From Planococcus sp. CAU13 (GTDB lineage Bacteria > Bacillota > Bacilli > Bacillales_A > Planococcaceae), in contig NZ_JRGN01000178.1 in the NCBI RefSeq assembly GCF_000775575.1, positions 1-39,884 of the forward strand: a stretch of DNA of 39,884 bases, in the 5' to 3' direction. This document shows positions 16,891-24,384 of this stretch, piece after piece (within the stretch, counting starts at the first letter, position 1; each line of letters opens with the position of its first letter). A program made the translations under genes and the position numbers. The notes beneath the pieces were generated by a model that ran no database searches, was not told where the DNA came from, and saw only the letters and a list, made by a program, of their open reading frames with translations.

Positions 16891-17946
16891 ATGAAGAAGA
16901 TGGGATTAAAGAAAAGCATGTTAACACTTTCTGTTGCGGGCGCTTTGGTTTTCAGCGCATCTCCACTGGCTTTGCCGACAGCACTTGCAGTAGGTGAAGG
17001 ACCGAATTACGGGGGCAACGAAACAATAAACACGTCAATTTTAACCACTTATGATGAGATGGCGAGTTACCTTAAAAAGCAGGAAGCAAAACAGGCGAAT
17101 ATGGAATTGGAAGTGATTGGCCAGAGTGTGAAAGGCCGTGATCTTTATTTAGTTAAATACATGACGAATCCTGAAAATCCGACTATTCTTTTCCTGACAC
17201 AGCAGCACGGGAATGAGCAATTGACAACCGAAGGAACACTTGAATTCATCAAACACCTGGGAACGGGCAAGATGAAAGGCGTCACGGATGGCGTGAATAT
17301 ACTGATTGTGCCCATGCTGAACGCTGACGGCGCAATGGGAGATGTTAACTTCTCACTTGAAGATTATATTGCCAGCGGTGACCGCAACCTGACGCGCTAT
17401 AATGCAAATGAAGTGGACCTTAACCGTGACCACGTCAACAAACTTCAGCCTGAAACGCAAGCGCTTCATAATAATGTCATGCAGAAATACGATATCGACT
17501 ATATGATCGATCTGCATCACCAGGGGACGCAAAGTGAGCGGGACGGCAAACTGGTTTCGGGTTCAATCCTTTACCCGACCAGCCCGAATGTCGATGAAGA
17601 TGTTCTATTGAAATCGAAGCAGCTTGGCGCCGTTGTTTTTGATGCAGTGGATTCTACGGGCTGGGGTCACCTTGGGAAATATAATGGCGGCAGCGCGGAA
17701 ACAATCAGCCGAAACGGCATCGCAGTCGAATACGGCATTTCGACTTTGCTGTTTGAAATGCGCGGGATGTCTGATCATGAAAATGCATCTGCTGTCCTTG
17801 GCCAAAAGAGCAATGGTTATTTGATCAAACAGACAGTCACTACGCTGAATGCAGCAGTGCGGGCAATTGCTGATGGTTCGATTGAAAATGCAGATATTTC
17901 CTTCTGGGATACGCTAGCAACGCAAACAACACGCCGCACTGAGTAA
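16891..17946 (+). CDS. Secreted M14-family zinc carboxypeptidase
   Basis: 351 aa exported peptidase. Residues 1-34 are a signal peptide (MKKMGLKKSM, a hydrophobic core, then a likely cut after ALA). Zinc ligands are His106 and Glu109 in QQHGNEQ and a later His in DLHHQG (209-210); DLNRDH (177-181) supplies the substrate-binding Arg type motif and LLFEMRG the catalytic Glu. No S-layer or cell-wall anchor is visible, so it is probably released. Preceding AAAAGGAG supports ATG 16891 (TTG 16888 also possible); the frame is open to 16810 with its own GGGGG motif, but that would bury the signal peptide. Confidence 0.85.
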   Translation: MKKMGLKKSMLTLSVAGALVFSASPLALPTALAVGEGPNYGGNETINTSILTTYDEMASYLKKQEAKQANMELEVIGQSVKGRDLYLVKYMTNPENPTILFLTQQHGNEQLTTEGTLEFIKHLGTGKMKGVTDGVNILIVPMLNADGAMGDVNFSLEDYIASGDRNLTRYNANEVDLNRDHVNKLQPETQALHNNVMQKYDIDYMIDLHHQGTQSERDGKLVSGSILYPTSPNVDEDVLLKSKQLGAVVFDAVDSTGWGHLGKYNGGSAETISRNGIAVEYGISTLLFEMRGMSDHENASAVLGQKSNGYLIKQTVTTLNAAVRAIADGSIENADISFWDTLATQTTRRTE

Positions 17947-17974
17947 ACCGGTAGTTTAATGGAAGATGACACAG

Positions 17975-18007
17975 AAAAAAGCGGTGCCATTATGGCGCCG
18001 CTTTTTT
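17975..18007. terminator. Bidirectional terminator, M14 peptidase / NAD(P)-binding protein
   Basis: AAAAAAGCGGTGCC (17975-17988) and GGCGCCGCTTTTTT (17994-18007) with one G-U pair and a five-base loop. Confidence 0.9.
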
Positions 18008-18017
18008 AAAATGGATT

Positions 18018-18683
18018 TTATTTTTCTGCCAGTTCAGCTATTTTATCCGAAGAATGAACAACAATGCCTTCGCTTCCGCTTTTCGCAGCTGCGCACATGG
18101 CTACGGCCACCTGATGTGCCTCAATCGGCTTATACTTTTTCAAGCCGCCGCGGAGAAGCGGACTGACTGCCGGAGCCAGCAGACTTGCGGCTTTTTCGCC
18201 GAGTCGGAATTCTTCCCGTTGGCCGAGCAGCAGCGATGGCTGGAAAATATGCAGCGCGGGGAACTCCATCTTTTTCAGATGGTCTTCCATCTGGCCTTTG
18301 ACGCGGCTGTAGAAAACATTCGAACGGGAATCGGCTCCCATCGCTGAAATCACCAGGAAATTTTTTACACCTGCTGCTTTTGCAAGCTCTGCAATCGCTA
18401 CCGGGTAGTCGAAATCCACCCGCCGGAACGCTTTTTGGGAGCCGGCTTTTTTTATGGTGGTGCCGAGGCAGCAGAATACATCATCCACATTAAAATGTTC
18501 TGCATAATCCGCAAGTCGGTAATAATCGGTTTTAATCTCTTCCAGTTTCGGATGGTCCATATCCAATGTCCGTCGCACTAATACTTTCACTTTATCGTAA
18601 GCAGGATCCTCCAGCAGGACCTTCACCAGTTCGTTTCCGGTAAGGCCGGTGGCACCTGCGATCAATGCGGATTTTGCGGTCAT
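18018..18683 (-). CDS. NAD(P)H-binding atypical short-chain dehydrogenase-like protein
   Basis: 221 aa Rossmann-fold protein. GATGLTGNELVK (10-21) is the dinucleotide-binding loop; DDVFCCLGTTIKKAGS, FLVISAMGADSRSNVFYSRVKGQME (with the Tyr-x-x-x-Lys type pair YSRVK) and LHIFQPSLLLGQRE match the HTATIP2/YwnB-like group of atypical SDRs. Substrate unknown. AGAGGAGG lies about 8 nt before the ATG. A weak sigma-B-like promoter (GTGTAA, 14 nt, AGGTAT on the minus strand, 18710-18735) lies upstream; I do not call it. Confidence 0.82.
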   Translation of the reverse strand: MTAKSALIAGATGLTGNELVKVLLEDPAYDKVKVLVRRTLDMDHPKLEEIKTDYYRLADYAEHFNVDDVFCCLGTTIKKAGSQKAFRRVDFDYPVAIAELAKAAGVKNFLVISAMGADSRSNVFYSRVKGQMEDHLKKMEFPALHIFQPSLLLGQREEFRLGEKAASLLAPAVSPLLRGGLKKYKPIEAHQVAVAMCAAAKSGSEGIVVHSSDKIAELAEK

Positions 18684-18817
18684 GGCGTTGCCTCCTCTTT
18701 TTAGTCAGTATACCTCCTGTAAAAATATTTTACACATTCAGCTAATACTTCATTGCTTTGAAATCTTGACCGGCAGGGTACAATATAGGAAAGACAGCAA
18801 GCGAAAGGAAGTAAAAG

Positions 18818-20926
18818 ATGAAACCAGTGATTGTGGCTGAAAAGCCAAGCCAGGCAAAGGCCTATGCCGATGCCTTCAAGACGGCTAAACGGGAAGGTTT
18901 TTTGGAAATCATGCCGGATGCGATATTCCCTGAAGGTGCCTACATCACTTGGGGAATCGGACATCTTGTAGAATTGAAGGAACCGAAAGCCTATGATCCA
19001 AAATGGAATAAATGGTCACTCGCGGCACTTCCGATTTTACCGGACAATTACCAGTTCCAGGTGGCGAGAGGCAAAGCGCAGCAATTCAATATCATCAAAA
19101 AGCTGATTAAAGAAACCGATACTGTCATCAATGCCTGCGACGTTGACCGGGAAGGCTCGAATATTTTTTACAGCATTTATTATCATACCGGTGCAAAAGG
19201 CAAGACGATCAGGCGCCTGTGGATCAACTCACTGGAAGCTGACGAAGTGCGCAAAGGATTCCAGCAGCTCCAGGACAATAAAAAAGATCTGCTGCTGTAC
19301 CAGGAAGCGCGGGCGCGGCAGATCAGCGACTGGCTGGTCGGCATGAACGGCTCCCGCCTGTATTCGCTGCTGCTTCAGGAAAAAGGGATACGTGAAGTGT
19401 TCGCGATCGGACGGGTGCAGACGCCGACAGTTTATTTAATCTATCAGCGGGAAAAAGAAATCGAAGCTTTCGTGCCGGAACCATTCTATGAAGTGGAAGG
19501 CGATTTTCAGGCGGAACGCGGAAAATATAAAGGCAAAGCGAAGATCAAAGCGAAAGAACGAAAAGAAGCAGAAGAGCTGCTCCAAAAACATGCCATCAAT
19601 CCAAAAGAAAGCGGCACGGTGCTGCAGGTCAGGACGGCAGATAAACGCCAGCCCGCACCGCAGCTCCATTCGCTGTCGACTCTTCAGGCTGCAGCGAATC
19701 GAAAATGGAAATACAGTCCGGCAAAAGTGCTGTCGGTCATGCAGAAACTCTACGAAAAGAAATTGGTCAGCTATCCGCGGACAGATACGCAGCACATTAC
19801 CCAGGCTGAATTCAGTTATTTGGCTGGTCAGGCGGAATCCTATCAGAAATTGATCGGCGCGGAATTTCCGATTGCTTCAAGAACTTCGAAAAAGCGTTTT
19901 GTCGACAACACGAAAGTGCAGGAGCATTATGCCATCATCCCGACAAAAAGCATTCCGACAGCGCGGAAGGTGGAAGGGCTTGCGGCAGACGAACGCAATT
20001 TATATGAGGAAGTGCTGCGGACGACGCTGGCGATGTTTCATCGGGATTACCGTTATGCGGAAACGAAAGTGACGACCGATGTCAAAGGGCTGTATTTTTT
20101 CACGACCGGCAAAACGGAAATCGATAAAGGCTGGAAGGAATTATTTCCGGCGGCAAAAGAAAACAAAACTGAACCGGCGCTTCCGGAACTTCGTGAGCAG
20201 GAAACGGTTGCTGCGAAAGTGGCAATAAAAGAAGGTATGACTACTCCGCCGAAACCGTATACGGAAGGGCAATTGATTGCCATGATGAAAACGTGCGGAA
20301 AATTTGTGGGAGATGCGGAAGACGGTGAAATTCTGAAAGAAGTGGAAGGACTCGGCACGGAAGCAACACGGAGCAGCATCATCGAAACCATTAAAAGACA
20401 TGAATACATCCAAATCAATAAAAACATCGTTTCAGTCACTGAAAAAGGGCGGATTCTCTGCCAGGCGATCGAAGGGAATTTATTGTCCAGCCCGTCAATG
20501 ACGGCAAAATGGGAAAGTTACCTGAAAAAGATCGGGCAAGGTGAAGGATCTCCGGAAGTTTTTCTGGACACGATCGGAAAATTCATCAAAAAGCTGCTGG
20601 CGGATGTCCCGGCTCAGCTGCAGAGCAACGGCTTGCCGGAAATTTTCGAAATGGACCACAGTAAAAACGCCATTGCATTGTGTCCGCGATGCAAAAAAGG
20701 CAGCATCATTTCCGCAAGAGGATCCTTCAGCTGCACAGAACATGCCAATGGCTGCAAACAGTCGTTTCCGGGTATTTTCCTGAAAAAAAGACTGACGGCG
20801 AAAACGATTGAATATCTCTGCACGAAAGGCCGGACGCCTGTAATGAAAGGGTTTGTGTCTAAGAACGGCAAAAAATTCAATGCCCGGCTCATTCTGGAGG
20901 ACGGCAAAATGAAAATGGAATTTTAG
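18818..20926 (+). CDS. topB: DNA topoisomerase III
   Basis: 702 aa type IA topoisomerase that passes single strands and resolves intertwined DNA. The TOPRIM domain at the N-terminus has Glu8 (VAEKPSQAKA) and the metal triad in CDVDREG (107-113). The catalytic tyrosine is Tyr319 in LVSYPRTDT. FAIGRVQTPT (195-204) is also conserved. The C-terminal ~70 residues have a reduced zinc-ribbon (CPRCKKGS..C..C) as in Bacillus TopB. Length is normal. GAAAGGAAG precedes the start. ktrA follows after a short gap. Confidence 0.95.
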   Translation: MKPVIVAEKPSQAKAYADAFKTAKREGFLEIMPDAIFPEGAYITWGIGHLVELKEPKAYDPKWNKWSLAALPILPDNYQFQVARGKAQQFNIIKKLIKETDTVINACDVDREGSNIFYSIYYHTGAKGKTIRRLWINSLEADEVRKGFQQLQDNKKDLLLYQEARARQISDWLVGMNGSRLYSLLLQEKGIREVFAIGRVQTPTVYLIYQREKEIEAFVPEPFYEVEGDFQAERGKYKGKAKIKAKERKEAEELLQKHAINPKESGTVLQVRTADKRQPAPQLHSLSTLQAAANRKWKYSPAKVLSVMQKLYEKKLVSYPRTDTQHITQAEFSYLAGQAESYQKLIGAEFPIASRTSKKRFVDNTKVQEHYAIIPTKSIPTARKVEGLAADERNLYEEVLRTTLAMFHRDYRYAETKVTTDVKGLYFFTTGKTEIDKGWKELFPAAKENKTEPALPELREQETVAAKVAIKEGMTTPPKPYTEGQLIAMMKTCGKFVGDAEDGEILKEVEGLGTEATRSSIIETIKRHEYIQINKNIVSVTEKGRILCQAIEGNLLSSPSMTAKWESYLKKIGQGEGSPEVFLDTIGKFIKKLLADVPAQLQSNGLPEIFEMDHSKNAIALCPRCKKGSIISARGSFSCTEHANGCKQSFPGIFLKKRLTAKTIEYLCTKGRTPVMKGFVSKNGKKFNARLILEDGKMKMEF

Positions 20927-20950
20927 TTTTATGGGAAAAGGGGAATGGGT

Positions 20951-21610
20951 GTGAAGAAGAAACAGGTTGTCGTGATTGGACTGGGAAGGTTTGGCAGCAG
21001 TGTGTGCAGGGAATTATACAAACTCGGCCATGAAGTCATGGCCATCGATATGAGTGCGGACAAAGTGGAAAACATCACGGATTATGCTTCGCAGGCATCG
21101 ATTGCCGATGCCACTGACAAAGCGCAGCTGAAATCGCTTGGCGTCAGGAATTTTGATCAGGCGATTGTCGCCATTGGAGACGATCTGCAGGCCAGTGTAC
21201 TGTGTACGCTCATGCTGAAGGAAATCGGACTGGAAAAAGTCTGGGTAAAAGCGCGGGATCTGCAGCACAAGAAGATTCTTGAAAAGGTGGGAGCCGACCG
21301 GGTGATCCAGCCGGAAAATGAAATGGGCATTCGGGTCGCCCACCATGTCGATTCCGAAAATATTGTCGATTATATCGATTTGTCGAAGGATTACAGTATC
21401 GTCGAAATGTCGGCTACCGGAAAAATTGCGGGCAAAACACTTATTCAATTGGAAATCCGTGTCAAATACAATTGTATTATTCTTGCGGTTAAAAGAGGCG
21501 AAGACGTCAATATTGCTCCGCACCCGGATGACATTGTCGAACTTGGCGACATACTGGTGGTCATGGGCCACCGTAATGACCTGAAAAGGCTGGAAGAAAA
21601 AAGGCTGTAG
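20951..21610 (+). CDS. ktrA: Potassium channel regulatory subunit, TrkA/KtrA type
   Basis: 219 aa cytoplasmic RCK protein that forms an octameric ring and gates a KtrB potassium channel in response to ATP/ADP (and c-di-AMP in relatives). RCK_N has the GLGRFGSS nucleotide loop near residue 10, the acidic VMAID end of strand 2, and IVAIGDDLQAS. RCK_C runs from about 135 to the end (YIDLSKDYSIVE..VVMGHRNDLKRLE), closer to KtrA than KtrC as I recall them. No ktrB is adjacent. GTG at 20951 is preferred over ATG 20945 because AAAAGGGG ends one base before the ATG. Confidence 0.9.
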   Translation: MKKKQVVVIGLGRFGSSVCRELYKLGHEVMAIDMSADKVENITDYASQASIADATDKAQLKSLGVRNFDQAIVAIGDDLQASVLCTLMLKEIGLEKVWVKARDLQHKKILEKVGADRVIQPENEMGIRVAHHVDSENIVDYIDLSKDYSIVEMSATGKIAGKTLIQLEIRVKYNCIILAVKRGEDVNIAPHPDDIVELGDILVVMGHRNDLKRLEEKRL

Positions 21611-21638
21611 CAGCATTCAATACAGGAAGGGTGATTTC

Positions 21639-21845
21639 ATGGAGACGATGACCATTTTTGTCAAAGAAGCAACTGCAGAAAAACCGATTAAGGCGCTGGA
21701 GGACGTATTGGCGCAAGTTCCTGAAATTGAACGAGCTTTGGTGGATGTGGAAAATGGAGAAGTGAAAATCGATTTCGATAACAATCAGATCTCCGAAGAG
21801 CAGATCATCAAAAGGATTCAAGTTGAAGGCTTTCATATAGAATAA
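21639..21845 (+). CDS. Small HMA-fold-like protein without metal cysteines
   Basis: 68 aa soluble acidic protein. The pattern of strand, helix (AEKPIKALEDVLAQV), strand (ERALVDVENGEVKIDFD), helix (SEEQIIKRIQVEGF) and the ending EGFHIE is that of a heavy-metal-associated domain such as CopZ, but the protein has no cysteine and the metal loop CxxC is replaced by TAEKP. It therefore cannot bind copper in the usual way. AGGAAGGGTG precedes the ATG. It follows ktrA by 28 nt, so co-transcription is likely. Confidence 0.72.
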   Translation: METMTIFVKEATAEKPIKALEDVLAQVPEIERALVDVENGEVKIDFDNNQISEEQIIKRIQVEGFHIE

Positions 21846-21858
21846 GCTGAAGACAGAG

Positions 21859-21899
21859 CCGAAAAGTTTCCGTGCGCCGGGGTCTTTTCGGTTATTTAT
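21859..21899 (+). terminator. Terminator after the ktrA unit
   Basis: CCGAAAAG (21859-21866) and CTTTTCGG (21884-21891) with a 17 nt loop, followed by TTATTTATTT. Confidence 0.65.
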
Positions 21900-21962
21900 T
21901 TCTCAGGCACTTTCTGATTTGCAAGTTAATTGACAATATAATTTGAACTATATTATTTTTTT

Positions 21963-21987
21963 GTTTTAAAACAAAAAATAAGGGTAT
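21963..21987 (+). promoter_or_regulatory. Sigma-B promoter of the DUF2243 gene
   Basis: GTTTTA (21963-21968), 13 nt spacer, GGGTAT (21982-21987), against the sigma-B pattern GTTTAA-N13-15-GGGWAW. The -35 lies in the middle of a 22 bp perfect palindrome made of T6-GTTTTAAAAC-A6 (21957-21978), which could also bind a regulator. A sigma-A-like TTGACA at 21930-21935 with TATTAT at 21951 lies just upstream. Confidence 0.7.
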
Positions 21988-22033
21988 TTTATCCTATAAG
22001 AAGAAAAGGTGCTCATTGATGGAGGAGGATGAA

Positions 22034-22528
22034 ATGGCAGCCAATACAGATAAGCCGATTGCTTATGGAAACATCAAAAATCGGGCTGTTTTCGCAGCCC
22101 GCAATTTTTGGTCCGGCCTCCTTTTTGGGATTGGCATCATGGCTTTCGCCACAGGCACAATCTTTCATCAATTATTGCAATGGCATCATTTTTACGATCT
22201 TTCCAATAGGGAAGAAGGGATATTCTCTGATGGTTTATTCAATTTGATTTCATGGATTTTTACCTTTTCCGCTCTGAGCCTGCTTATCAGCCTCCAAAGG
22301 CGAAAAGCATTATGGCCCAAACGATTGACAGGTTCCGCTCTGATGGGCGCCGGCATCTACCTGCTTTTTGATGGAATTGTCATTCATAAATTATTGGGGC
22401 TGCACCAGATCCGCCAAGTCGATGACCTGCTTCCATATGATATTGCCTGGATAGCGGGCGGCGGTGTTTTTTTGCTGGCCGGGCTGTTCATGGTTTTTCA
22501 GACAAGAAAAGAAAACCATCGCAAATAA
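22034..22528 (+). CDS. DUF2243 membrane protein
   Basis: 164 aa protein with four predicted transmembrane helices (about 22-48, 75-95, 105-130, 140-160). Conserved family histidines occur in the first helix region (GTIFHQLLQWHHFYD) and the third (IVIHKLLGLHQIR), which suggests metal or haem binding, though no function is established. GGAGGAGG (22021-22028) supports ATG 22034; ATG 22019 with AAAAGGTG is the alternative. Single gene, ended by a hairpin and preceded by a sigma-B promoter. Confidence 0.82.
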   Translation: MAANTDKPIAYGNIKNRAVFAARNFWSGLLFGIGIMAFATGTIFHQLLQWHHFYDLSNREEGIFSDGLFNLISWIFTFSALSLLISLQRRKALWPKRLTGSALMGAGIYLLFDGIVIHKLLGLHQIRQVDDLLPYDIAWIAGGGVFLLAGLFMVFQTRKENHRK

Positions 22529-22562
22529 TTTGGACGTCTTACACAATTGATGTGAAAAAGCT

Positions 22563-22605
22563 GCGCCCGGTTTCTGTGAAAACAGAAACGGGCGCTATCG
22601 CTTTT
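22563..22605. terminator. Bidirectional terminator, DUF2243 / pcm
   Basis: GCGCCCG(g)TTTCTGT (22563-22577) and ACAGAAACGGGCGC (22582-22595) with a GAAA tetraloop and one bulged G. On the minus strand the stem is followed by AGCTTTTT; on the plus strand by TATCGCTTTT. Confidence 0.8.
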
Positions 22606-22607
22606 CT

Positions 22608-23234
22608 TCATTCATATTTGCCTTTCAAGGGCACAAAACGAACGAGGTTGAGCACAGTGGAATGGATTTTTCCGTCCCTGTCTTTTTCAATCAGACGGAG
22701 TTCCTGGCTCCAGGAAGAACCGACCGGCAGAATCATTTTGCCGCCACTGGCGAGTTGCGCGACCAGCTCTTCGGGAATTGTTGAAGCCGCGGCTGTGACC
22801 ATGATGCGGTCGTAGGGCGCATGTTCTTCCCATCCGGAGCTGCCGTCAGCGAGCTTAAAGGAAATATTCTCAAAACCCAATTCATCCAGTCTTTCTTTCG
22901 CGCACGTATGCAGTGCTTCAATGCGTTCAACCGTATAAACATGATTTCCGAATTCAGCCAGCAGCGCCGTTTGAAATCCGGAGCCCGTGCCGATTTCCAG
23001 TACTTTTGAGTCCGGTTCAAGTTCCAGTGCCAATGTCATTTCAAGGACAAGGGAAGGTTGTGAAATGGTTTGCTCATGTCCGATGGGGACCGCTTCATCC
23101 AGAAAGGCCATGTTTTTGAATTTATCCATGAAAAAGCTTCTGTCCATGCTGCGGAAATATTCCTTAATAGCCTGCTCTCTTTTTTTCAATCTCGCCACCC
23201 GCTTTCTTTGCTGACAGGATTTCTTTGCTTTCAT
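22608..23234 (-). CDS. pcm: Protein-L-isoaspartate O-methyltransferase
   Basis: About 208 aa SAM-dependent enzyme that methylates L-isoaspartyl residues so that damaged proteins can be repaired. Family motifs are PIGHEQTISQPSLV, the SAM loop VLEIGTGSGFQTALLA, the acidic VYTVERIE, DGSSGWEEHAPYDRIMVTAAA and GGKMILPVG. The start is uncertain: ATG 23234 gives a basic N-terminal tail but lacks a clear ribosome binding site; TTG 23189 with GGGTGG upstream gives the usual family length. The frame runs open to 23357 without a good start. Divergent from msrA, another protein-repair gene. Confidence 0.88.
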   Translation of the reverse strand: MKAKKSCQQRKRVARLKKREQAIKEYFRSMDRSFFMDKFKNMAFLDEAVPIGHEQTISQPSLVLEMTLALELEPDSKVLEIGTGSGFQTALLAEFGNHVYTVERIEALHTCAKERLDELGFENISFKLADGSSGWEEHAPYDRIMVTAAASTIPEELVAQLASGGKMILPVGSSWSQELRLIEKDRDGKIHSTVLNLVRFVPLKGKYE

Positions 23235-23258
23235 TTTATAAAAATTTGTTTTGTGTGT

Positions 23259-23299
23259 CCCGTAATTCTTCTTTTCGACACAACCCAAAACATTACGGG
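23259..23299. repeat. Inverted repeat in the pcm-msrA intergenic region
   Basis: CCCGTAAT at 23259-23266 and its exact complement ATTACGGG at 23292-23299, 25 nt apart. It lies between two divergent protein-repair genes, so it could be a shared operator or an RNA stem. No T run follows. Confidence 0.45.
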
Positions 23300-23300
23300 G

Positions 23301-23325
23301 GCTTAAAACAGGCAGGATGGGGAAA
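23301..23325 (+). promoter_or_regulatory. Sigma-B-like promoter of msrA
   Basis: GCTTAA (23301-23306), 13 nt spacer, GGGAAA (23320-23325), 23 nt before the msrA start. One mismatch in each element to the commonest form. Confidence 0.5.
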
Positions 23326-23348
23326 TCAATAAGCAAGGAGTGGTGAAT

Positions 23349-24029
23349 ATGTTCCAAGGTTATCAGACTTTAGAAGAATTGATCGAAAATTTCAATCCGA
23401 AAGCGGAAACAGTGGAAACAGCCACTTTCGGGATGGGATGTTTCTGGGGACCGGAGGCGATGTTCGGAAGCCTGCCCGGCGTGCTGCAGACAAGAGTGGG
23501 GTTTGCAGGAGGCACAACGCCAAATCCGACATACCGCCATATGGGGGACCATACCGAAACATTGGAAGTTGATTTTGACCCGGCTGTAATCAGTTATGAA
23601 GAAATTTTGCGGAAGTTCTGGCAGAACCATTATCCCAATCGCGGAAATTATAAAGGCCGCCAGTATATATCGTTGCTTCGTTACCGCGGCGAACAGCAGA
23701 AGAAAACGATCGGCATCGTGAAACGGGAAATGGAAAAGTCTTTGGGAGAGCCGATCGAAACGGAAATAGCGGCATTCGACAAGTTTACTCCCGCTGATGA
23801 AAGACATCAAAAATATTATTTGAAACGTTATCCGAATACACTGGAACAGTTAAAGGACCTGTTTCCAAAGCCTGAACACCTCGTCGATTCCACTTTTGCA
23901 GCAAGGCTGAACGGCTTTGTCAAAGGCTACGGGAAAATGAAAGAACTGAAAAACGAGGTGGGATCCTGGAATATCAACGAGGAAAATAAAGAAATTCTGC
24001 TCAATAAACTGGAAACGATCAAATGGTGA
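23349..24029 (+). CDS. msrA: Peptide-methionine (S)-S-oxide reductase, single-cysteine form
   Basis: 226 aa repair enzyme that reduces methionine-S-sulfoxide. The catalytic Cys31 lies in GMGCFWGPEAMF, followed by VGFAGGTTPNPTYRHMGDHTE, the usual substrate loop. It is the only cysteine in the protein, so there is no internal resolving cysteine; reduction must use an outside thiol. The protein is about 50 aa longer than B. subtilis MsrA, with an extended N-terminus (LEELIENFNPKAETV) and a C-terminal tail after ERHQKYYL. ATG 23349 is chosen because AAGGAG is 8 nt upstream; GTG at 23340 and 23343 lie on that site. Confidence 0.88.
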   Translation: MFQGYQTLEELIENFNPKAETVETATFGMGCFWGPEAMFGSLPGVLQTRVGFAGGTTPNPTYRHMGDHTETLEVDFDPAVISYEEILRKFWQNHYPNRGNYKGRQYISLLRYRGEQQKKTIGIVKREMEKSLGEPIETEIAAFDKFTPADERHQKYYLKRYPNTLEQLKDLFPKPEHLVDSTFAARLNGFVKGYGKMKELKNEVGSWNINEENKEILLNKLETIKW

Positions 24030-24032
24030 TAG

Positions 24033-24070
24033 CAAAAAAGTTCGCCCTGCGCAGAGGCGGGCTTTTTCAT
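24033..24070 (+). terminator. Terminator after msrA
   Basis: AAAAAAG(tt)CGCC and GGCG(gg)CTTTTT around a nine-base loop (24034-24067). The alternative pairing GCCC/GGGC gives the same position. Confidence 0.65.
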
Positions 24071-24189
24071 TTTCCTCAGCCTTTCCGTTGCCTATGTTTT
24101 AATTGGGAAATATCCTGTCAGGTGATGTGGCTATCATAAGCATTTTGTTCTATATTTAAAGTAACAACAGAAGGAACGGGGGAGCATAG

Positions 24190-24384
24190 ATGGAAACATC
24201 GAGGCTGTTACTGCTTTTATTGCCGGTATTGCTTATCCAGCTGGGGCTGATGATTTTCGCCATAATAGATCTGATAAAAATTCCGCTTACCAATGGCCCT
24301 AAATGGATGTGGGGCGTGATTATTGTTCTGGTTAATATCATCGGTCCAATTTTATACTTTGCCATAGGGAGGCGGAATTATTGA
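24190..24384 (+). CDS. yxlE: Small PLDc_N-domain membrane protein (YxlE-like)
   Basis: 64 aa protein with two transmembrane helices (about 6-28 and 38-58), of the phospholipase D N-terminal membrane domain family without the enzyme part. In B. subtilis YxlE precedes the YxlFG ABC transporter in the sigY operon. The same order is seen here, with the stop codon overlapping the TTG start of the ABC ATPase. No sigY, yxlC or yxlD is present upstream. GGGGGAG precedes the ATG. Confidence 0.75.
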   Translation: METSRLLLLLLPVLLIQLGLMIFAIIDLIKIPLTNGPKWMWGVIIVLVNIIGPILYFAIGRRNY

